Shown here: in pieces, positions 36,301-51,300 of the stretch
How the letters are laid out: every line of letters begins with the position of its first letter
Numbering within the stretch: position 1 is the stretch's first letter
Assembly: GCA_002633025.1 (NCBI GenBank)
Contig: NMRB01001181.1
Location: forward strand, 118,439 to 182,438
Length of the DNA: 64,000 bases
Direction of reading: 5' to 3'
DNA from: Notospermus geniculatus
Lineage: Eukaryota > Nemertea > Pilidiophora > Heteronemertea > Lineidae
Notes under the pieces: generated by a model
What the model saw: only the letters and a program-made list of their open reading frames with translations
Told to the model about the DNA's origin: nothing
The model's database searches: none
Made by a program: the position numbers and the translations under genes

Positions 36301-39300
36301 GCAAATATGCTTTGAGTATGCAATAAAGTTCCTGACATGACTACAGTATATAAAGTAATAGATTCAAGATGGCGCGTTTGATTCTCTATTCTATTTTGAC
36401 TAATTCCCTTTAACCATCGAAGGCAAAGCAACACAAGTTCTTAATCTTAGGCCACTGCAATTATTAATTCTGTTTAGCGGGCAAAACCTTCAAAAATCAG
36501 TTGTACATGTAGGTGGGAGGAATTAAAATTAAAATAAAAGTTGGCCAAGATCCCTTTTTTGTCTTCAGAACATGTTTTAGTGACAATGAATTGTAGGAGG
36601 GAAAAATAAAAATAAAATCAAACCAACATGCATGAAATATTCAAAGATAAGTGATGTATTTGAGCTTGGAACATAACTTTGTTTGATGTTAATTAATTTT
36701 TTCTGGTCTCCACTCTGCCTCTGGCATTTCGGAGGGGAATTGGAAAATTAAAAAAACATGAAAAATCCATTTTTATTTTTATTCCAAAAATGGCAAATAC
36801 AATGTCGGCTCGCCCGCTAAACAGATCCAAAAATGGCAAATACGATGTCGGCTCGCCCGCTAAACAGATAAAAAAATTGTAGTGGACTTACCACAGTGCA
36901 AATGGCTTTGGTCTGTTTTGTCGTGAAACTTTATATATTACGTCGAAACAATTTTGCCACGGTTTGTAAAAGTCAGTAAAAACTCACTGGAATTGTGTTG
37001 AATAAAATCCTGCACTTGGAAAAAAGTAATAAGATACCAGCTAATCTTATCGTGTTGAGCGTAGTACAGTGTTGTAGAAGTCACCTTGCTAATTTGATAC
37101 CTGATGGTTTAATCCCTCTCCATGTGGTTCTTATAACCACCTGATTTCTCGTTCTGTATGGAGGAAAAAGTTTGAGAGTGATTAGCTCTGAGAAGTATAA
37201 TGTATACATGTAAGTGAATTTTGTGCCGTCGCTAATTTTCACTCACTCAGCAAATGAGTATTTCTGTATGAGTGCTGAGTTTGTAATGACTGGCCGTCAA
37301 ATGTGTGGTGGTCTAGGAAAACCTGTCGGATGTCGCTGAATGATCGACAAGGGGTGTCAGATTGCCTGTGCATTGATCTGCTACTGTTTACCTGTTGGCA
37401 TAGTACATTTCAGCTATTGAAATATGAGGGTTCACCAAGGCCATTAACACTTTCCTCAAATGTGACATCCGGCGGGTTTTCCTAGACCGCCTTACAAATG
37501 GTTGCCATTTTTTCTTGATTCAAAGTTTTAGTGGGGTATACACACCATGGCGTGTGCACAAATTCAACAAATTACTTTCGTCTGTCAGTTATTGAACAAC
37601 AGCAGATGGATTGGTGTGCTGATTGCAGCCTGCTGTAGCAGAATATAGTCCAGCCTCAACTGACTGACAACAATGACGTCAAAACCTCACCACATGATGT
37701 TTTGACGTCATCACCTGTAGTGTGCATGTAGATGCTATGTTTTTATGGCTATAGATGTGTACCGAATTTTGTGACCCATGTTTGTACGAGTGGCGTGACG
37801 TTGTAGTGCATCCAACACATGCTGATGCATTGTGACACCGTGTAAACATGGTCTGCAATTTATGGTACATACCTATAGTATGGCGGCACGTACAAGTGTG
37901 ACGTACGTACGTGGGAAACCTCTGTCGAAGTATAACTCCTCGGCTCTGTCACGAATGATTCACGACTTATCTTTATCATAATTATCCTAGTATCATTTTT
38001 GATTGAGCAATTCTATACCAATTATAGAAAGCAGAAATGACCTAATGATCATGTTTTATTAAAACTCTGTAAACGTCCTAATCAAACACACGAATTGGGC
38101 CTGTGTCAAACCTGCTCTTTAGACAACATTCGATCAATTATTTTGACCTTTAATAGGACCTTCTTCATATCTGTGCCAATTAACGGGGCAACTCGGAGAG
38201 TTGCCAATCAGTTACAAAAAATAATAGACTTGCTGGAAGCAGGGTGATTGATAACATATTTTTTGGTGCAGGGGATGCCAGGAAGTTAACCTCTGGCTCC
38301 ATGGGAATTTTACGTTTGTTTATGACTCTGTAACAAAGGAGTCTGGAGATTTTGTTAAAATTCCCTTGCCAATCTTTTTTGGGTTATCATGTGTCATGTA
38401 CATCATGGCACTAGTCAGATATAAGATATCGAAGTAATGCACATATCAAGTGTGTGGGTGGTGGCGCATTGGTTGCTCGTCTGACACAAACCAAGGTTCA
38501 AGTGATTGAATGAGTACTGGTAACTGAATGAGCTGCTCCTTGGGTTCCCCAGAAAGGTTTCTGGAGAGTGGAATAATAATTTACATGATTTAAAGCACTT
38601 TAACCCGTTAACTGGGTGGGACGTCGTATTACGTCATCACAAAATCTGGGGAACCCCCGAAAACACCCAAGGATCTCAGCTTGCGTATGGCGTAATAGTA
38701 CATGTACGGCCTGCAAGGAAATGGCGCTTCACATTGCGTAGGACGTCCTGAATGAACCTTGTCAAATACTTTTTTTTGGCAATTTTTTTCTAAGAAAAAT
38801 TTTTTTTCAAAAATTAATTACACAGTTAATGAGTTAAGACGGTGTAACAGTGGAAAGCATGAAATAAGTGCCTCGCATCAAGTGCAATGAATGTTCAAGA
38901 TGAGATGAAATTGAAACAAGTTTACCGGTCCATGACGTCGTGAGGCCATGGCAGCGTCTCGAATGTAATGCACTAACATTGTGTACAAATTGCACTTCAT
39001 GACGTCATGATGTCATAATGATGAAATAAAAATCTTTTCTTCTTTTCATTGCAGACCTCTTAGTTTTGTCACAATCGAATGGTATTTCCATAAAGCTGGA
39101 GATCGAAAAAAGATCACACCGTCAGACACTCAATACAAAGTAGGGGGTTTTAAAAGGACGTTGACAATAAAACAGCCGAAAAGCAGTGAAAATGGAGTGT
39201 ATGAGTGTTATGTGTCATTTAATGTTCCCGGAGGAAACGCCATATACCCATCGTTGTCTGCTAAAGCAAATTTTACAGTCTATGGTAAGTATTGATTGAG

Positions 39301-42300
39301 TATTTTGATGAAACATTGAAATTAAAGAATTTTTGAAGAAAAAAAATTGTTTTTTGCAGCTTTGCATTGTACATGTATTTTCTTGAAAAAATTATTAGAC
39401 CACCTCGGTTATTTCCTCTCCTTTCCCTTTATATAGGTCCGACAAAAAGTTTATTCAGCCTTTTGTGCCACATTCTATTCAAGCATACTATTACCTTGTA
39501 AAAACAGGACTTCACTTACTTCAGTCATAATTATAAGCATAAAGTCCGTATGATGCTATAGATGAGATCAAACTTCGTAATTAGGTCATTGCCATGGATA
39601 ATTCGCGCATGCGCATTTTGCCGTTTTCCTTGGTCCAAGCCGGAAGTCGATGTTTTAATGGCTTTCAACGAAGGATTCGCGGTGGGTCGCACATTTTGCC
39701 GTTTTCTGTGGGTTTTTCGCCCAGCTTTGTGTTTATAAGTGTGTGGGTCCTCGAGATAATCACCTGGTGCTCCTGAAAATCGTTACCATCACGAAAATCG
39801 GGTGAGATTTACAGAAAAATTCGCCCAGGTTGGGTCTCCGAATGGACTAAAATGGCGATTGCACGTGGCCGGTCGATCGCGAATTCACCCCATTCTTCGC
39901 TCAAACTTAGGGAAACCAGCGGGGAAACCAGTGAGTTTTCCGTTCCTCAACTGTTACCAGACCCGTTCACAGTGTAATTAAGAGCTCCCCTGCAGAAATA
40001 TCGAAGAGAACCACCAAAAATGCTGCCGATTGCCGGAATCCTTCGTTGAAACCAATGTAAACACACCAGCCTCCGCGTTGTCAAGGAAAATGGCTAATGC
40101 GCATGTGCGGGTTGCCAAGAAATCGCCATGACGTCATAAACGACGACCTAATTTGAACTGATCTATAAATGCTGCTTGACAAATTTACGCTTGATTAGAA
40201 GCGATGTAAAGATGCAGTTCAGATCATTCCTTTTTAGCTCACCTCTGTGAGGTGAGCTTCTCCCATGGTGTGTTGTCCGTCGTCCGGCGTCGTCCGTCGT
40301 CCGGCGTCGTTAACAGGGGTGGCACGTTTCTAAACCGCTTGGGTTACAAACTTGAAATTTGGTGTACAGGTACCCTATGGTAAAAACTATCTCTGGACCG
40401 ANGATCCTTCAACATTCACCATGAGAGTCATAGTTTCACACTTAACCATGGAGACTTGTCACAGAGGTGAGCACAATGGCCCTGGCCATTTCATGGTCTG
40501 AACTTACGACATGGTCCTTCTAACAACAGGTCCATTATTTCTTCATTTATGGGAAGTCAATTTCTATGTTTGATATTGTCTTGGTGTAGTTTGAGCAGTT
40601 TGAGCAACACATCAGTATATACAAAACGATTTGAGAGTTTGTAGAACCTATTTTAATGGAAAATGAGTGAGTCATCTAGAGGTGGTCTAATAATTTTTTC
40701 CAGAGCTGTGTATTCACCCCTTCAATGGCCTTACAACTTGTTTTCCTCGCCCTCTTCCAGTTGCCCCTGCAATAAATGGCGTTACATCACCCATTGAGTC
40801 ACGGATGGATTATGGTGACACAGCAACGATAACATGTCCAGTGTCTGGCTTTCCAAAACCCACCATCAAGTGGTTCAAAAATGCTGTCCCAATCACGACA
40901 GGTGTTGGAACGAAGTAAGTGAATCCTAACATGAACAACAGAAAAATCAAAAGGGGATTTGCAGCATCTTGCTGTGCTGCTATGGTGAAATTGGACTTCC
41001 AATTAATTTTGAATATTGACATGACATTTTGTGTAACAACTGATTCTATTGGTCTGAAACTGTTGCCACCCTTGGCAGGCAGTCTAAGGTCAAAATTAAC
41101 CGCTCTTAACCAAAATTTTTTCTATGCATTCCTTATAGGTACAAAGACATTAGCAGTGGGGTCATCCAGCTGACATACGTGACCCCAGATGATTCTGGTG
41201 TTTACCAATGCTTCGCGAAGAATCAAGTTGGTGAAACTTCCGTCACCACAAACCTCATGGTCATCAGTAAGTGAAAAGCACCCAGTTCAGTATATTCTTG
41301 AATAATGTAGATGCATCATACCTGCCTACCTTCATGGCATTTTGAGGTCAAAATACGTGTAGGCCTACTTTAATTATGGCCACTGATGAGTTTTCGTGGT
41401 GTTAATGTTTATGATTTTCTCTCCAGGTGCTCCAGCCAAGATAGTCAAGCCACCATCAGCAGCAGCTGTAATCGCTGGTGCTAATGTGCGTTTTGAATGT
41501 CAAGCATCCGGGGCTCCGAAACCTACCATTAAGTGGAAGAAAAGTGAGTCGGACATTGGACACCTCACACCCTTCTTTACACCCTTGTTACAATAAGAAG
41601 ATTTTAATGCTGTATGATGTAGTCCTGGTGGTGACGCCGACGAGCCATCTGAAGCCTAGCGTACATCACACTTGCGACTGGAGACAACTAGTCGCCACTG
41701 AGCTACTGGCGACTGGGAGGATCTGGCTGAAACTGGAGGTGACGACTGATCAGTCGCCAGAAACGGTCGATGTACACACCTTGCGACTCACTGGAACTGA
41801 GATTTTGCCAGTCGCTACAAGTTGCAGTTGCACATGTTCAACTTTCTAGTGACTAGTTGTACCCAGTTTCGTTCAGTCGCTGCAGTGTACACGGGCTTGC
41901 GACTCATCAGTGCCATTTTTCTGAACGAAACCTAGTCTTGTTGAGTCTCAGCGCCCCAGATGTTACATGTACCTGAGTTGCTGCTTGTCGCAAGTGCGAT
42001 GTACGCAGTCAGGACATGATGACTGATTGGATCCTCCTAGTTTTACTGAGTTGCTGAATTTGCAGTTTGCGCACAGCGCCTACATCACCAGCGACTGATC
42101 AGATCAGTTACTTCCAGTCACAAGTACAATGTACGCCTGGCTTGAGAGAGTCAATTGACGCTGGGGGTTCAAGTGGAATTTCCTGGTAGGAAACATGGAG
42201 GCCTGCCGTGGGAAAGTGATGATCAGAAATGTATGGAATACCAAGTTTATATTTTCCGTCATTATTTCCATTACAGAATCCCAGTTTGAAACCAAGGAGA

Positions 42301-45300
42301 TCAAAAGTGGTGGCCGCTTCCAGATCATGGAGAAAGCTTTGTTGATCACTGCTGCTGAAGTAACAGACACAGCAGAGTACGAGTGCATTGCTACCAATGC
42401 CAAAGGGACAGATTCAGCCGCTGCTAACCTCAAAGTTGCCAGTAAGTTTCATTGTTATATCGTATACGCAAATATTTCGCAAATATTAATACTCGCATAA
42501 AAGTTTTCCCCAACGATTCAGTCAGTTCTTTCCTGCTAACTTGGTTCCTTGGGCATCCAACGGTGGCGCTACTGACAATTCGTATCAGAGCCCAGTGCTT
42601 CCCGACACTCATCCCATCCCATGATTCATAGCGCGAATGGCGACTCGCTTCCAGTGGTTATCATTCATTGATTTCAATTGTTTTGGGAGTTACATGTACA
42701 TATACTATAGTGAAATAAAGTTTGTTAACGGGAATCAGTGTTGATGCAATTTGCAACTTCGACACAGCTGATTGCTATCGTCGGCATCTGTGTATGCGGT
42801 GACTAGGCACTGTTTACTTACACTCGGGCAGGATATCGGTATTGGTGATTTTAAGATGGCTATTTTTTGGGCCCTTGACGCGAACATTAATCCACGCGAA
42901 ACAGAGAAAAATTGCTCAATTCGTGAAATATTAATATCCCGCGAAAATTTTTGCGTGTACGGTAGCCTTATTCAACCAACTTGACAGATTTATGTATAAA
43001 AGATGAGATTAAGTTCATAGATGTGTTAATAAGTTTCTGTTAGTCTGCTAATTGCATCAGCCATCCATTTGTGGATGATTACTGATAAATGTTTGATCAG
43101 ATCTAATAGATGCTGATTATAAAATTCATCAGTTTTCTGTCAGATTAAAGTTAAAGTTAAAGTTTGGGTTTATGGTCTGATATCAACAACGGTAGAGGTG
43201 TCATATCTGACTTTACACTTTAACCCCAGTCTATCCTGAAACCTTTCAGTAGAACTCAGATGAGCTGCTCCTTCAGCGATACAATCCGAGCATTTCCGAC
43301 CGGTACCCATTTATACACCTGGGTGGAGAGAGGCCAGTGAGGCAAAGAGACTTGCCCATAAGTCTCACGCCCAGTGGGATTCGAACCCGGGACCCTCTGA
43401 CTGCTAGACGGGAGACCCGAACCACTACACCACCGTGGTTCCCCTAAATTCAACTGTACAAACTGTTGCAAGTATGATAAATTTCTCATTTTCAGTTCGT
43501 ACGGTGATTACTAGGCCACCTCAGAATGTTGATGTAATCAAGGGTTCCCTGGCGACCATGAAATGTGGTATTCAACACAGCCCGGATGTCAAGGTCAACG
43601 TTCAGTGGTTCCTTAACGGTAACCTTATTACGGACTCAAGAATGCAAGTACTGGCTGACTACACCCTGCAGATTTCTTCGGTCAGAAGTGACGACATTGG
43701 TACTTATCGCTGCCAGGTGACGTCACTCGCTGGCAATGATAGCAAGAGTGCTGAGTTGAAAGTTGTTGGTGAGTATGATGAAACATGTACATGTAAATAC
43801 GGTAGTCGAAACACTAGACTCTAACACGTTGACTGCCATGGCTAAAATATCATTTTATCCGCCATTGCCATGACTACCAGGCCTATTTCAAGTTATTTCA
43901 TATTGCTAACTACATGTATGAGTCATAGCTGTACGCCCTCTAGCGTGTTCCCATACATCTGGTCAATCCCCACTGCCAGTATGATCATTGGAAGGCTCTT
44001 CGTCATTGCCAAGCTTGTCAATATTAATAGAAAATGCATTAGCACTACTACGAGTATACTCGTAGCTGGCAATGGGGTGGACACCAGTGACTACAAGCGT
44101 ACTCGTAGCTGGCAGTCAACATGTTAAAAGTTCAGTACCAGGCAGTCGTCATTATGATGTGTATTTTTGTACTCGATGCCAGTGCATTACGTTCATGACT
44201 CCATGGCAGCGTCACGACACCATGGACCGGAATACCCGGTCTATGGCAGCAACATGGTTAACCGTAAAACTTCCATATGACCAAAACACTTTGCCAACTG
44301 ATTGTAACTCCGTATATTTTGCTCCCTTTCAGAGTTGCCTTATCCTCCAGCAATAACACTTGTGACCCTGAACACAGCCTCTGATAGAAAGGTTGACATC
44401 AGATGGAGCCCTGGTTTTGATGGCAACAGTCCGATCAAGGAATACATCATTCATAAGCGGCTTATACCTCCGGGAGCTACAGGTGAGGTATTTGAAAAGA
44501 GAGGGCGTGTTATCATTGGTATATCGAATGTCAGGACATAACATCCTTGTATTTATTGCACCTTTTGGGCCTAATGATCACAAAGTTTTTAAAAAATTGA
44601 GGAATACTATGGAATATTTTGTCATCGGGACAAATTTTGATGGTTGGATGCCAGCACCATGACCCAACGAATCATAAGCCGCGTTTACACTGCCAAAAAT
44701 CAAGTGAACTCGTACCGGACCGAGTATGGCGTGGCAAAAAAGTGGCAGTGTAAACCTACCAAGCGTACCCGGTCCGGACCACAGGTGAACCGTACCGAGA
44801 GGCGCAGAAGGAGGTGGTCTCGGTCCGGACCGAGTACGGTACCCCAACCAAATGTACTGTGTAACCCTGACGCACGGTGAACTGAACTGAATCCACTCAC
44901 TTGAGACGGTATTGAGCATACGTGCAGTTTGTCCTCGCGTCACTTGCGTTCACTCGCGTGAATACTCGGCGTGCAATCTGCGCGAGATTCTTACTCAGTG
45001 GAGAGCGACGCTTCAGATAGGTTGCGCGGTGACTCAACCCTGCACTCTATTGTGGTACAAATGAAGTGGACCTGGTCCGGTCCGAGTACGGTTCACTTCA
45101 ACTGGACCGAAATCTATGGCAGTGTAAACGCGGCTATAATTTTTCCTGATTTGTCAGTACTTGCCAATTAACTTTCCTATTTTTCTTTCCTTTTTCTAGC
45201 ATCGTCAATGGGAGCTTTGGACGGCTGGCAACTGGTGGCAAGAAATATTGGCCCAGATGTCCGAGCATACACCGTCAGCAATTTACAGCCTGCCAAAACG

Positions 45301-48300
45301 TATCAATTTCATGTGACGGCTGTCAATAGCGTCGGAGAGGGCCAGCCCAGCCCCCCTAGTAATACTGTTACCCTGCCACAACAACGTAAGTGTTCTCTGT
45401 GATCCCGCCTGCCTCCTGCCAGTATCATCTATAGAGCCTATATAAAAAGCCGCTTTTGGTATTTGGCTCTCAATATAAATCATCATTGTGTTTCACAGGT
45501 CGGCGCTAGGCGGCGTTATGGACGCACCAACCTGTGTCCGCACGAGCCGCATCACGCCGAATTTGGCGTAAAAAGTAATACGCGGACACATCACCGCCTC
45601 AACTCGGTAATCACGTGATCTACTACGCCACGAAAGTAAATCCCAAGAAAATAGCGATATGAGGCTTATTTCTTGCAGACTTTGCCAATAATTGACGGAT
45701 TTGTCATTTCTGATGAGAAATTGTCACAGACATGACATTGTTGAGAAGAAAAGGATGCTATTTGGGTTTTCACCTCGGCAGCTAACTGTCACTGTGCTGT
45801 AACGTAGTGTAAACGTATGTGACGACNNNNNNNNNNNNNNNNNNNNNNNNNNNNNNNNNNNNNNNNNNNNNNNNNNNNNNNNNNNNNNNNNNNNNNNNNN
45901 NNNNNNNNNNNNNNNNNNNNNNNNNNNNNNNNNNNNNNNNNNNNNNNNNNNNNNNNNNNNNNNNNNNNNNNNNNNNNNNNNNNNNNNNNNNNNNNNNNNN
46001 NNNNNNNNNNNNNNNNNNNNNNNNNNNNNNNNNNNNNNNNNNNNNNNNNNNNNNNNNNNNNNNNNNNNNNNNNNNNNNNNNNNNNNNNNNNNNNNNNNNN
46101 NNNNNNNNNNNNNNNNNNNNNNNNNNNNNNNNNNNNNNNNNNNNNNNNNNNNNNNNNNNNNNNNNNNNNNNNNNNNNNNNNNNNNNNNNNNNNNNNNNNN
46201 NNNNNNNNNNNNNNNNNNNNNNNNNNNNNNNNNNNNNNNNNNNNNNNNNNNNNNNNNNNNNNNNNNNNNNNNNNNNNNNNNNNNNNNNNNNNNNNNNNNN
46301 NNNNNNNNNNNNNNNNNNNNNNNNNNNNNNNNNNNNNNNNNNNNNNNNNNNNNNNNNNNNNNNNNNNNNNNNNNNNNNNNNNNNNNNNNNNNNNNNNNNN
46401 NNNNNNNNNNNNNNNNNNNNNNNNNNNNNNNNNNNNNNNNNNNNNNNNNNNNNNNNNNNNNNNNNNNNNNNNNNNNNNNNNNNNNNNNNNNNNNNNNNNN
46501 NNNNNNNNNNNNNNNNNNNNNNNNNNNNNNNNNNNNNNNNNNNNNNNNNNNNNNNNNNNNNNNNNNNNNNNNNNNNNNNNNNNNNNNNNNNNNNNNNNNN
46601 NNNNNNNNNNNCGAGCATAGTCTTGGTCACCCAGCCGCTGTTTCGAATCTGGGAATCCGTATAGCAGTACTGTGGAACGAAACTGCTGGCTGCGCAAGAC
46701 TACACGCAGCATTGAGGATTCTCCGAACCTCGATAGAGGATAATGCTATAATGTGTGGTTCTATGGTTCTATACGTTACGCACGCCTGTAAATGAGGTTG
46801 CACTAAGATTTCGGCCGAACTGGGAGTGAGTAGCGGTGCATACTGTGCGGCTTTAATGGTACCATTAGCTGAAATTCACTTTATGAAACAGGCCCCTGTT
46901 CATTAGAAGACCTCCTCCTTGGGGAGCATACACAAACAGGTACAGAGACGATATTGAAGCACTGGTAGTCAGGGTCCTGCCGCTGCTGGTCTGCGCTGGA
47001 AGGCCCCATCCACGACGCAGAAATGCTGACCGGCACTCGGCCTAAAAAGAGTACATGTATTTTCTGACCATCAGAACTTACGAAGTGTGCCACGAGAGAT
47101 GCCCGCCGCGCACACTTCCGAATTTCCTTTCTGTTCCCATTCACCAAATGTGCTTCCCGGCTTGGTTTCCTGACACAGTTCTGACCAATGACAACAACGA
47201 CAACGGCGGGCTGCCAGAGTTCCAATAGAGTGGATCAGGGTCATTTTGATGCCAAATGAGCTCATTATTTCGACTCTCAGGTGCCAGGAAATCACATTTC
47301 AGCAAGTCTAAGTTTCAAAATTCCGACCGGCACTCGTTCAGTCCTGGGCAGAACCCTGGTAGTTTTTGAGAGAAAAACAGCAGGGTGCACTTGACTGCTC
47401 TCTGGCAAAATTGATTTCCAAAATATTTCAAGATTTCCTGATTTTATTTTTTATCGGTATTAGTTATAACAACATTACATTCTCTCCATTTCAACATTAT
47501 GTTGTAACCTTCCCAGTCAATCAATTTTCAAATGTAATTTTCAGTACCCGATGAAGTTGAAAACATGAGATTTGACGACATATACGACACAAGCATCAAA
47601 GTTTTATGGAACCCTCCAAAGAATGTCAATGGACAACTTAAAGGCTATACACTCATCTACGGCAAGAAGAATCAGACCGTGGGCCAAACGCAGAGAGACC
47701 TATTGCCTTCCACCCTTAACTTCACTATAACAGGCCTCAGAGCACAGACAGTTTACACTATCAAACTGTATGCCAGGACGAGGGTTGGAAATGGAGCCTC
47801 CAAGGTTTTGGACATAAAGTCTGGCGAAAAACCAGGTATGTTCTCTCCAGAAATTTCTAATGCTAAGTTCCCACTCTCGTGCGGTCCGTTACGAACATCA
47901 TGATTGGCAATTCGTAGCTGATCGTGGAATATTTGTTTACTTCTCTGAAGTTTCACTTTTGGATACGAGGTGATGCGAGTTGACGTTCTGGTACGATTTG
48001 GTGTGCTTGGATGCGATATGGTCACGATTGGTCAATTTCAGGTGGCACGAATCGTGCCACAATTGAAATCATGGTCTTAATCGTGGTAATTCTATCAGGT
48101 CTTATCACATCTGGAGGTCAGTCGTGGCTTGGAGGATCCAAGGTCGTGGCAACCGTGTTGACCGTAGAATATTTTTGAACCGTCAAATTACTTTTTTACG
48201 ATGAACACGATTGCCACGACTGACCTCAAGATCTGATAGGATCACCACGATTACTCCATGATTAAGACCACGATTTCAATCGGGAACCTAGCAATATTTT

Positions 48301-51300
48301 TGAACCATCCAAAACTTTTCTACGATCAATACGATTGCTACGACTGACCTCAGGATCTGATAGGACACCACGATTACTCCACCATTAAGACCACAATTTC
48401 AATCGTGGCGTGATTCGCGATAGTGGGAACATAGCATTACACATAAAAATTTCAACAAATCTTTCTGTGCTAACACTTATCAGTTACGATTTGAAAGCAA
48501 TACGTTTTCATAATATCAACATCAACATCATTTCAGAACTCCCAGGAGCACCTCGGAACCTTGCCGTCAGTTTTTACGGACCGAGGTCAGTGGTTTTGCA
48601 GTTTCTACCCGGATCAACTGGGAAGACTTCCATTATTTTGTGGGAAATAGAAGCACAGGTTGGCTCCGATAAGACCTGGAAGAAAGTCTACCAAGAAAAG
48701 GCGCCGAATGCACGAGAACTCACAGTGAAAAATTTGATACCGTATACTAATTATCGTCTGAGAATGAGAGCTGTGAACATCGTTGGGAAAAGTGGGCCTA
48801 GCGCGCCTACGAACCTCTTCCAAACAATTCAAGATAAACCATCGATGGCTCCTGGGAATGTCACCGTCCGTGCTGTGAATGAGACTGCAGTTAGGGTCAG
48901 ATGGACGGTAAGTCATGATTTTCATTCTGGCTCAAATCATTTCAGTCAGTTTGAGGTGATGGATTTTTCTGAGGATCACACCCACCGCCTCTGACAGGGT
49001 TCTGCCACTGCTGGTCGGCATCGGACAGACCCGTCCAGGATGCAGAAATGCTGATTGGCACTCGGTCTAAAAAGAGTATTGTCCGACCTGACCATCAACA
49101 CTAACGAAGTGTGGCACGAGTGATGCCCGCCACGCACACTTCCGAATTTCCTTTCTGTTCCCATTCACCAAATGTGCTTCCTGGTGGGGCTTCCTGACAC
49201 AGTTCTGACCAACGACAATGGTGGGCTGCCTAGTTGCAATAGAGTGGATCGGGGTCATTTTGACGCCAAATGAGCTCATTATTTTGACTCTCAGGTGCCA
49301 GGAAATCGCATTTCAGCAAGTCTAGATTTCAAATTTTTCTGGGGGAGGGCCCAGACCCCCAAGTCCTGGGCAGAACCCTGCTCTCAGTTGTGAGTTGGAT
49401 ATTTTACCACTACACCACATTGTTCCCTTGCCCCCCTGCTGGTTATCTTCATACTTGTTCTGGTATCTTTGGTTCCAGATGAGCAAGTCAAGTACATGTG
49501 ATCATTTCTTGTTCTGTTTACAGCCTCTACCAATGCAAGATTGGAATGGTGAGCCAAAAGGATACAAAATCAGCTACAGGGAGAAGGAACTAAAGAGCTC
49601 GTACACAGAAGTCAGTCTCGAGAACCGTAATGGAAACGGATACTTGTTGACTGGTCTTCATGAGTGGACGGTGTATGAAGTGAAGATAAGAGCGTATAAC
49701 AGAATGGGAAATGGACCGTACAGTCCAGTGGCTTCTGATAGAACACGGGAGTCTGGTAAGCATTGAATTATTTCATTAAAGTACGTTTAAATCATCTGGA
49801 CCCTGATGGGCGTATGTCAGTCAAACCCCTAGTAACCGGACAACAGTGAATTTAGGGTTTACTCTAAACGGTCCAACGCACATTGTTTTCTAACCAGCTG
49901 AACCTTGGTTCGAAATAGAACATGAAATTAGGCCTTGATTCGAAATTGAACACAGACATAGGCATGGGATTGGCTGGAAGTGTCCTGTCAATAAAATGCA
50001 TTTCAATAGCCAAACTTCACCAACAATACCAAGGTCTGCCTGACAACCAAAGGGTCCTCCCATCGGGGTCCAGATGATTTAAACGTACTTTAGTTACAAA
50101 TCATATTTATTCCGGCTTTAAAAGTTGGCTAATTAAGTAAATATAACCAAGATAGAAGAACTTCAAATAATTCTACATTATGACCAGCGACGAGTTATTC
50201 TTTGTGATGACCTAATATGAGTTGGCTTGAGATGAATCATGGGTGTCAGTGTTTGTGGATGGGAGATACCATCACTTTTCAGCTACCAGATACACACAAT
50301 GGTTCAGCCTGCTATGTTGACACTCAATCCACATTGTGCGTAATTGATTGTATGTTTTTTAGTTCCGTCTGCTGGACCTGTATCGGTTAATGCAACAGCC
50401 ACTGGTTCGACAACTATCAGAGTGACCTGGGGTAAAGTTCCACTGCTGCATCAAAATGGACAGATTATTGGATTTAAGGTGAGAACTGTGGCATTTCTCT
50501 CTCTAGGTATCCAAAAGATATCCAACATAGAGCACAAAAAACGACACACAAAATGATAGTACATGTACAAGTAAAGTCGTCTCCGAGTTTCGCAAATTTT
50601 CGACCCCAGTCGGGGTCTTCCTCAGACATTTTCTACTAGAGATCCCAGAAGTGAAATTGCGAAATTCGGAGACAACTTTACTAGGTATCCTACAGGTGTT
50701 TTACTCAAGGTATGCACATAAAAGATTACCCTTGCCGTCTTTTTAACCTGTTTTGCGCTGTATGTGCTTGATGTATGCCAAATTCTTGCAATGTACAGTA
50801 CAGGTCACAATTGACATCCCTAAATTCGCGTAAGTTACACGTAACTTACGCAACAACTCACGAGCTGTGTTACGCGTAACTTACGAGGTGAGGTACGCGG
50901 TGAGTTACGCGAATTTTGCTAGCTACGCAGTGATTTACGAGGCGAGTTACGCGATTTTGGCGAGTTATGCAGTGAGTTACGCGAAACCAAAGCCGTGAGT
51001 TACGTGTAAGTTACTCGTAACTTACGCGAAGCCGTAGGGATGTCAATTGTGACCTGTACTGTATCTGCTGTATGGATACAGTTTGTTGATTGTTTTAAGC
51101 TCACCTAGGGGAAATACCACAATGGCGGGCTGCAATACTGTCTTTGGTTCAACAAGCACTTGTTTTCTTTTGTCTCTCAGGTGCTGTACAGATCTGTTGG
51201 GAAGACCATGCAGAAGGTCTTCGTTGCTGGTGGTACGGCCAGTAGCTGGATACTGAGTGGCCTCAAGAAGTATGTCATGTATGAGATCCAGGTGTTAGCG

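Larger units (their letters stand above)
34842..39054 (+). other. 4.2-kb intron within Ig domain 3
   Basis: This is the largest intron between confidently paired exons. It contains a minus-strand fragment of the palindrome-headed repeat near 36045-36153, an element with ends TCTGTTTAGCGGGC/GCCCGCTAAACAGA (36468-36870), one copy of a GTCTAGG-ended element (37305-37492) and one TTAACCCCTTAAC-ended element (38600-38838). Between 35080 and 35635 two near-identical direct repeats (each '..CCTGTTCTGAAGCCC') flank about 500 bp. I saw nothing recognisable in the remainder. Confidence 0.75.
45386..47544 (+). other. Interval containing an assembly gap; FN3-2 and FN3-3 expected here
   Basis: The sequence between the FN3-1 and FN3-4 exons includes 785 unknown bases (45827-46611). 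The readable left part has a GC-rich stretch near 45500-45620, possibly a truncated element. The readable right part (46612-47544) contains a 389-bp element (46970-47358) that recurs at 48995. No FN3 exon is visible in the readable bases, so the two FN3 domains expected from the family are in the gap or absent. Confidence 0.75.

Noticed and set aside
33700-37925. Possible homology between GACGTCA-rich stretches at 33680-33900 and 37670-37925
   Set aside because: They share TGACGTCA-type motifs and a similar ending (GGGAAACCTCT/GTAGGAACCTTT), but the alignment is too weak by eye to call them copies.
43376-43440. Possible tRNA gene on the minus strand
   Set aside because: Box A and B are present, but the flanks carry a SINE body and tail, and a second copy exists at 61365-61426. 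It is a SINE head.
45782-46712. Long open frames of about 280-307 codons on both strands
   Set aside because: They consist almost wholly of the 785-N assembly gap.
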